Assembly: GCA_030065825.1 (NCBI GenBank)
Contig: JASJCY010000003.1
Coordinates: forward strand, 20,815 to 84,814
DNA: 64,000 nucleotides
Direction of reading: 5' to 3'
Source: Nostocaceae cyanobacterium
GTDB taxonomy: Bacteria; Cyanobacteriota; Cyanobacteriia; Cyanobacteriales; Nostocaceae
In this document: positions 61,601 to 64,000 of the stretch, one piece after another
How the letters are laid out: each line of letters begins with the position of its first letter
How positions within the stretch are numbered: position 1 is the stretch's first letter
Position numbers and translations under genes: made by a program
Notes under the pieces: generated by a model
What the model saw: only the letters and a program-made list of their open reading frames with translations
Told to the model about the DNA's origin: nothing
Database searches by the model: none

Positions 61601-62394
61601 GTATCTGCAACAGAAGACAATTCCCTCAAAGCTGGGGAAGGTTCTCCACCACGGGTGCGATCACCAGCCAATACAACTTCTCTTGCTTGCTGTAAATCTG
61701 CAAGGGCAATTTCGGCAATTTTAAGTGTATGAGTAGGATTTACTTCCAGCGCAGCAATTATGGTTTTGCCAATTTCTCCAAATCCAGGCAAATTTAAAGA
61801 TTCTGCCAAACCAATAAATATCTCAGCTTGAGAATATAAAAAATCGCCGAGTTCATCAGATGGTGGGGGATTTTGAATTGTTTCGGCAATACTTTCTATA
61901 CTTTGAGTTACTCCAGTTTCAAAAATAGATTCTACAATATCAAATCCTAATTCTTCTGAAGTAGGAATATAACCATCTGCACCGAAAGCATCCCCTAATT
62001 TTTCTTGTAACTGCCCAAATATTGAAGCTGTTCTTTGAAGTATATCTTCACTATTAAAAGAGCTTCCATTTATTTCAGCACTAACTGGTAATTGGAGACA
62101 TTCGTAAGCTTGGAATAAAAGCGTTTGTAATTCGGCATCAATTGCCACATCTGGGTTATAAAGAGCCTTAAATATATCTTCTAAAGAATGGGCAATTTCG
62201 TTAATAACCTCTAATCCAACATTAGCTGCTCCTCCTTTAAGAGTATGAGTTGCTCGCATTAAATTATGTACTGTAGCAGTGCTACGTTCTGCGGATAAAT
62301 TGAACAGTTCTTGTTCAATAGTTTGGAGTAATTCTGGGGCTTCACTTAGGAAGTAAATATAGCCTTGTTCTCGAATTGAAGGATCTGTAATCAT
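58690..62394 (-). CDS. CheA-type hybrid histidine kinase with C-terminal receiver (PilL/PixL-like)
   Basis: A 1234-residue chemotaxis kinase. The N-terminal Hpt domain has the phosphorylatable His50 in RATHTLKGGAAN. After long acidic linkers come a dimerisation region, an HATPase domain (LVHLVRNAFDHGIEAAEIRR, DDDGRGLNLEKI, DISGRGMGLDIVRAHLQGL), a CheW-like domain (about 960-1070) and a receiver domain with the phospho-acceptor Asp1164 (VIISDLEMPRMNGFE) and conserved Lys (YLTKPYLE). It lies directly after a chemoreceptor gene. In filamentous cyanobacteria such pairs (Hmp or Ptx type) control gliding or phototaxis via type IV pili. Confidence 0.92.
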   Translation of the reverse strand: MITDPSIREQGYIYFLSEAPELLQTIEQELFNLSAERSTATVHNLMRATHTLKGGAANVGLEVINEIAHSLEDIFKALYNPDVAIDAELQTLLFQAYECLQLPVSAEINGSSFNSEDILQRTASIFGQLQEKLGDAFGADGYIPTSEELGFDIVESIFETGVTQSIESIAETIQNPPPSDELGDFLYSQAEIFIGLAESLNLPGFGEIGKTIIAALEVNPTHTLKIAEIALADLQQAREVVLAGDRTRGGEPSPALRELSSVADTDDLQLTEEPDTLFGDTTVISPTTDELQLTEEPSVTSDITSPTTSATFNSLRREAEQLYKFFTQDYKVKNEPLKPAVAKFYLKVIRYILGWFHHVLEIAKQELSIDLLIPKLAAENSLNYIDNWLNDFLTFVEDEEDKRSLCIYRQGLILAILLAVAEFQYSNEEEILVIQKLQYKVAAIAKEYKNHPPVTQEEKQWIDQPKLQKLLDFKEISNPEANPESNQESTNLLETIWGEEIAPSPDEQFVNRQTEENNNDDLEITEEFFNDKLVENTEELVVDTVESIAEVVQDSQTTTNQRIEDKFQTKHKNVRPISFVRVNVEGLQNLNYLAGELLINHKRRTLQDEQLQAVLEQLFQQLSRHQTTINKLRDLPLQIQNCASQNMQNLASVNFDSLEMDEYTEFHLAVHEATEETLQIQETTESLELLLKQSNQIQDKTQRLVLGIIENVDEARMMPLGNILNRFSQMLQNLGNVYGKYVELKLSGTQVLVDKAIAEKLYDPLVHLVRNAFDHGIEAAEIRRQFGKPEQGVIEINAYHQGSQTIIEVDDDGRGLNLEKIHNKAIELNLISSNDAPTQEELLDLLFAPGFSTAGKVTDISGRGMGLDIVRAHLQGLDGSIAVHSLPNQGTTFVLKIPFSMTTDKLMIVQAGGAVYAFLLNSIEKIVLPSAEQIKEFEGKKVLHWNTGKDECMLGIRQLSELISYGGSLASGGNIHNTPIGNNPGEMKHPVLVIGGNQEELLALEVDQIIGEQELVIRPLGNAITPPKYIYGCSSLANGNLILVIDAPLLLESREMQTAAIDTMALPAGVSSKNKALPASSTKVQSTPLLGGSATTNSATIEQPPQLKKNGSKVILVVDDAISLRQTLSLTLQKYGYQVLQAENGVDALEKLQGNSEVQVIISDLEMPRMNGFELLSNLRKNSIFSNIPVAVLTSRSAEKHRQLAQSLGATAYLTKPYLEHEFISTVQRLLNQN

Positions 62395-62413
62395 AATTTA
62401 TTTATGAGTTATG

Positions 62414-62835
62414 AGTAGGGGCGCAATGCTTGCGCCCAATGTAGGGGCGCAATGCTTGCGCCTAATAAGCGCAGAGTTACCAATTTTTAATTTTTAGAAG
62501 AATTTCATCAATATAAACGAGTTATTTAGTAACATCAATATTTACTAGTTGTGAATGTCGTAATAACCTTAACAAATATTTAGTTTTCCTGGCTTATTTG
62601 TAGGAAATATACATTTTGGCTAGGAAATTATTTCTACTCTGACCTCCACTAGCTTCTTCGACATTTTCATTACTCCTTGTACTCAAGATGAGCGAAAACT
62701 CAAGAATAAGGAACTATAAATTATGAATTATTATTTTTAATTCCTTATTATTGGACGCAAACATTGCCCCCCTACATTGGGCGCAAGCATTGCACCCCTA
62801 CTAATTCTTGGGCGCAAACATTGCGCCCTTACAAA
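62414..62835. repeat. Family C palindromes and AT-rich spacer
   Basis: Two direct copies of GTAGGGGCGCAATGCTTGCG begin at 62416 and 62441. Three reversed copies (GGGCGCAAGCATTGCACCCC and variants) lie at 62752-62835. No gene lies between the chemoreceptor and the kinase. Confidence 0.75.
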
Positions 62836-62842
62836 CTATTTA

Positions 62843-64000
62843 TTACTGAACTTTGAACTTACTGACGGTTATCAATAGTTCTTGTGCAGTTGCTGATAAC
62901 TGTTGAAATACAGCCGCAATTTGCTGGGATTCTACAACGGTATTGTGAGAAATTTCTGCTACATCTTTCATTGAGGTTGTGACTGATGTAGAACGTTGAA
63001 TTTGTGTTTGGGTAGCATCAGTAATTCGTAGCAAGAACTCACTAATTTTGCCAGTAGCAGCCACAATAGCATTCAGGTTTTGGCGAGTTTCATTGACCAA
63101 ATTAGTACCTTCTACTACCTGCTCAATACCTGTTTCCATAGCTACTGCTACTTCCCCAGTTTCCGTTTGAATTTCTTGGACTAACTTTTCAATTTCGATT
63201 GTCGCTGCGGATGACTGACGAGACAAAGAACGAACTTCATCCGCTACCACCGCAAAACCTTTACCATATTCCCCTGCACGGGTAGCTTCAATGGCAGCAT
63301 TTAAAGCTAGTACGTTAGTTTGGGTGGCAAAACTGCTAATCAAATTCACCACTTTGGAGATTTTTTGGGAAGATTCACTTAAACGTTTAATTTTTTTGCT
63401 GGTTTGAGCAACAGTTTCACGAATCCCTTGAATCGCTTCTACAGTCATATTCATGGCTGCATCCCCAGACTCTACGGTTTGGTTTGCTTCTTTAACTGCA
63501 ACTTGCACTAACTCTGCGTTAGATGCTACAGCTTTGGTAGAATCTGCCATCTGCTGAATTTCCCCTAAAGCTTCCGTAACTTCTTGGGACTGATTCTCTG
63601 CCAGGTTTTTCAATCCTGTCAGAGCAGTATTGCTGTTAGTGGAGATTTCTACCACTTTTTGAGCTGCTGTTTGTACCTGAACAACAATTTGCCGTAATGC
63701 TTGTATAGTATTATTATAAGAATCTGCAATTGTACCCAACTCGTCTTCGGTAATGGGTGCGCGTACCGTTAAATCGCCATCTAAAGCAGGTCTAACAGCC
63801 TTCAGCAGCTGTATGGCTCCTTTTTGTAGTTCTTCCCTTGCTGATTTGTCCTGCGCTGCTGCTGTTGCTAGTTGTGTTGACTGTTCTTGTAGCTGTTGCA
63901 GATACTCAGCTTGCTGTACAGATACACCCAACTGATAGGCAATTCGCTTGACTAGTTCAATTTCTTCTTCTTGCCACTCACGGGGTGCGTCACACTGGTG
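62843..64000 (-). CDS. Methyl-accepting chemotaxis protein with GAF domain, N-terminus outside window
   Basis: 386 codons visible, open from the right edge. The first residues (QCDAPREWQEEEIELVKRIA, YQLGVSVQQAEYL) are the end of a GAF domain of the type found in cyanobacterial phototaxis receptors. A HAMP-like segment follows (TVRAPITEDELGTIADSYNN), then the methyl-accepting signalling domain with its conserved hairpin tip (NVLALNAAIEATRAGEYGKG, FAVVADEVRSLSRQSSAATI). The TTG at 63931 is not a true start since the frame continues upstream with GAF-like sequence. With the CheA-type kinase downstream it forms a PilJ/PixJ-PilL/PixL-like pair. Whether its GAF domains bind a bilin cannot be seen here. 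Confidence 0.9.
   Translation of the reverse strand, partial: HQCDAPREWQEEEIELVKRIAYQLGVSVQQAEYLQQLQEQSTQLATAAAQDKSAREELQKGAIQLLKAVRPALDGDLTVRAPITEDELGTIADSYNNTIQALRQIVVQVQTAAQKVVEISTNSNTALTGLKNLAENQSQEVTEALGEIQQMADSTKAVASNAELVQVAVKEANQTVESGDAAMNMTVEAIQGIRETVAQTSKKIKRLSESSQKISKVVNLISSFATQTNVLALNAAIEATRAGEYGKGFAVVADEVRSLSRQSSAATIEIEKLVQEIQTETGEVAVAMETGIEQVVEGTNLVNETRQNLNAIVAATGKISEFLLRITDATQTQIQRSTSVTTSMKDVAEISHNTVVESQQIAAVFQQLSATAQELLITVSKFKVQ

Noticed and set aside
1..64000. tRNA, rRNA or known riboswitch
   Set aside because: No cloverleaf, rRNA core or riboswitch consensus was recognised by eye; a covariance-model search was not possible here.

Overview
The window looks like chromosomal DNA of a filamentous, heterocyst-type (Nostocales-like) cyanobacterium. 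Evidence: roughly 40% GC, eight copies of the HIP1 octamer GCGATCGC (near 8333, 10478, 18288, 20791, 35212, 46688, 55577, 57944), many dispersed palindromic repeats, and cyanobacterial families (DUF928, DUF1822, CHASE2/CHAT proteins, PEP-CTERM, two-partner-secretion exoproteins). No rRNA, tRNA or CRISPR array was seen.

Layout. 1-18.3 kb is a surface/secretion region: a truncated filamentous-haemagglutinin-type exoprotein (TpsA) and its outer-membrane transporter (TpsB), a Ser/Thr kinase with TPR repeats, an orphan type II thioesterase, a small gene interrupted by a 127-bp MITE, a second TpsB, an exported TPR-CHAT protease-like protein, a DUF928 protein and a 1475-residue TpsA.

18.6-36.4 kb is a lanthipeptide (RiPP) island. 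A plus-strand unit encodes an HTH protein, a C39-peptidase/ABC exporter with a cyclic-nucleotide-binding-like N-terminus, an HlyD adaptor and a parvulin-like protein. Facing it on the minus strand are six short precursor peptides (two missed by a 60-residue cutoff) with near-identical leaders and unrelated Cys/Thr-rich cores, a class II synthetase LanM whose cyclase has a Cys-Cys-Gly zinc motif (the ProcM-like promiscuous type), an RTX calcium-binding protein, a HopA1-family protein and an APH-fold kinase. The last two families resemble the kinase and lyase of class V lanthipeptide pathways, so the locus may combine class II and class V chemistry. It is the best candidate here for an undescribed system.

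36.4-51.3 kb is accessory: a TnpB-only IS200/IS605-type element, an operon of a sigma-like protein, DUF1822 and CHAT-TM-CHASE2 (possible signal-gated protease), an HTH-AAA ATPase, a small coiled-coil protein, a 47-residue membrane peptide with YEF repeats, an amidohydrolase, an alpha/beta hydrolase and a coiled-coil protein.

51.9-64 kb is more conserved: a PEP-CTERM protein, penicillin-binding protein 2, a polyamine-type ABC importer (PotA, PotD, PotB, no PotC), a CheA-type hybrid kinase and the C-terminal part of a GAF-containing chemoreceptor, probably for phototaxis or gliding.

Several repeat families recur between genes: (A) elements ending AGAGGATGTTTATAAA; (B) elements ending CATCTTGCACC/GGTGCAAGATATG with inner AGAAACCGGGTTTCT palindromes; (C) GTAGGGGCGCAATGCTTGCGCCC-type palindromes; plus several MITE-like inverted-repeat elements.
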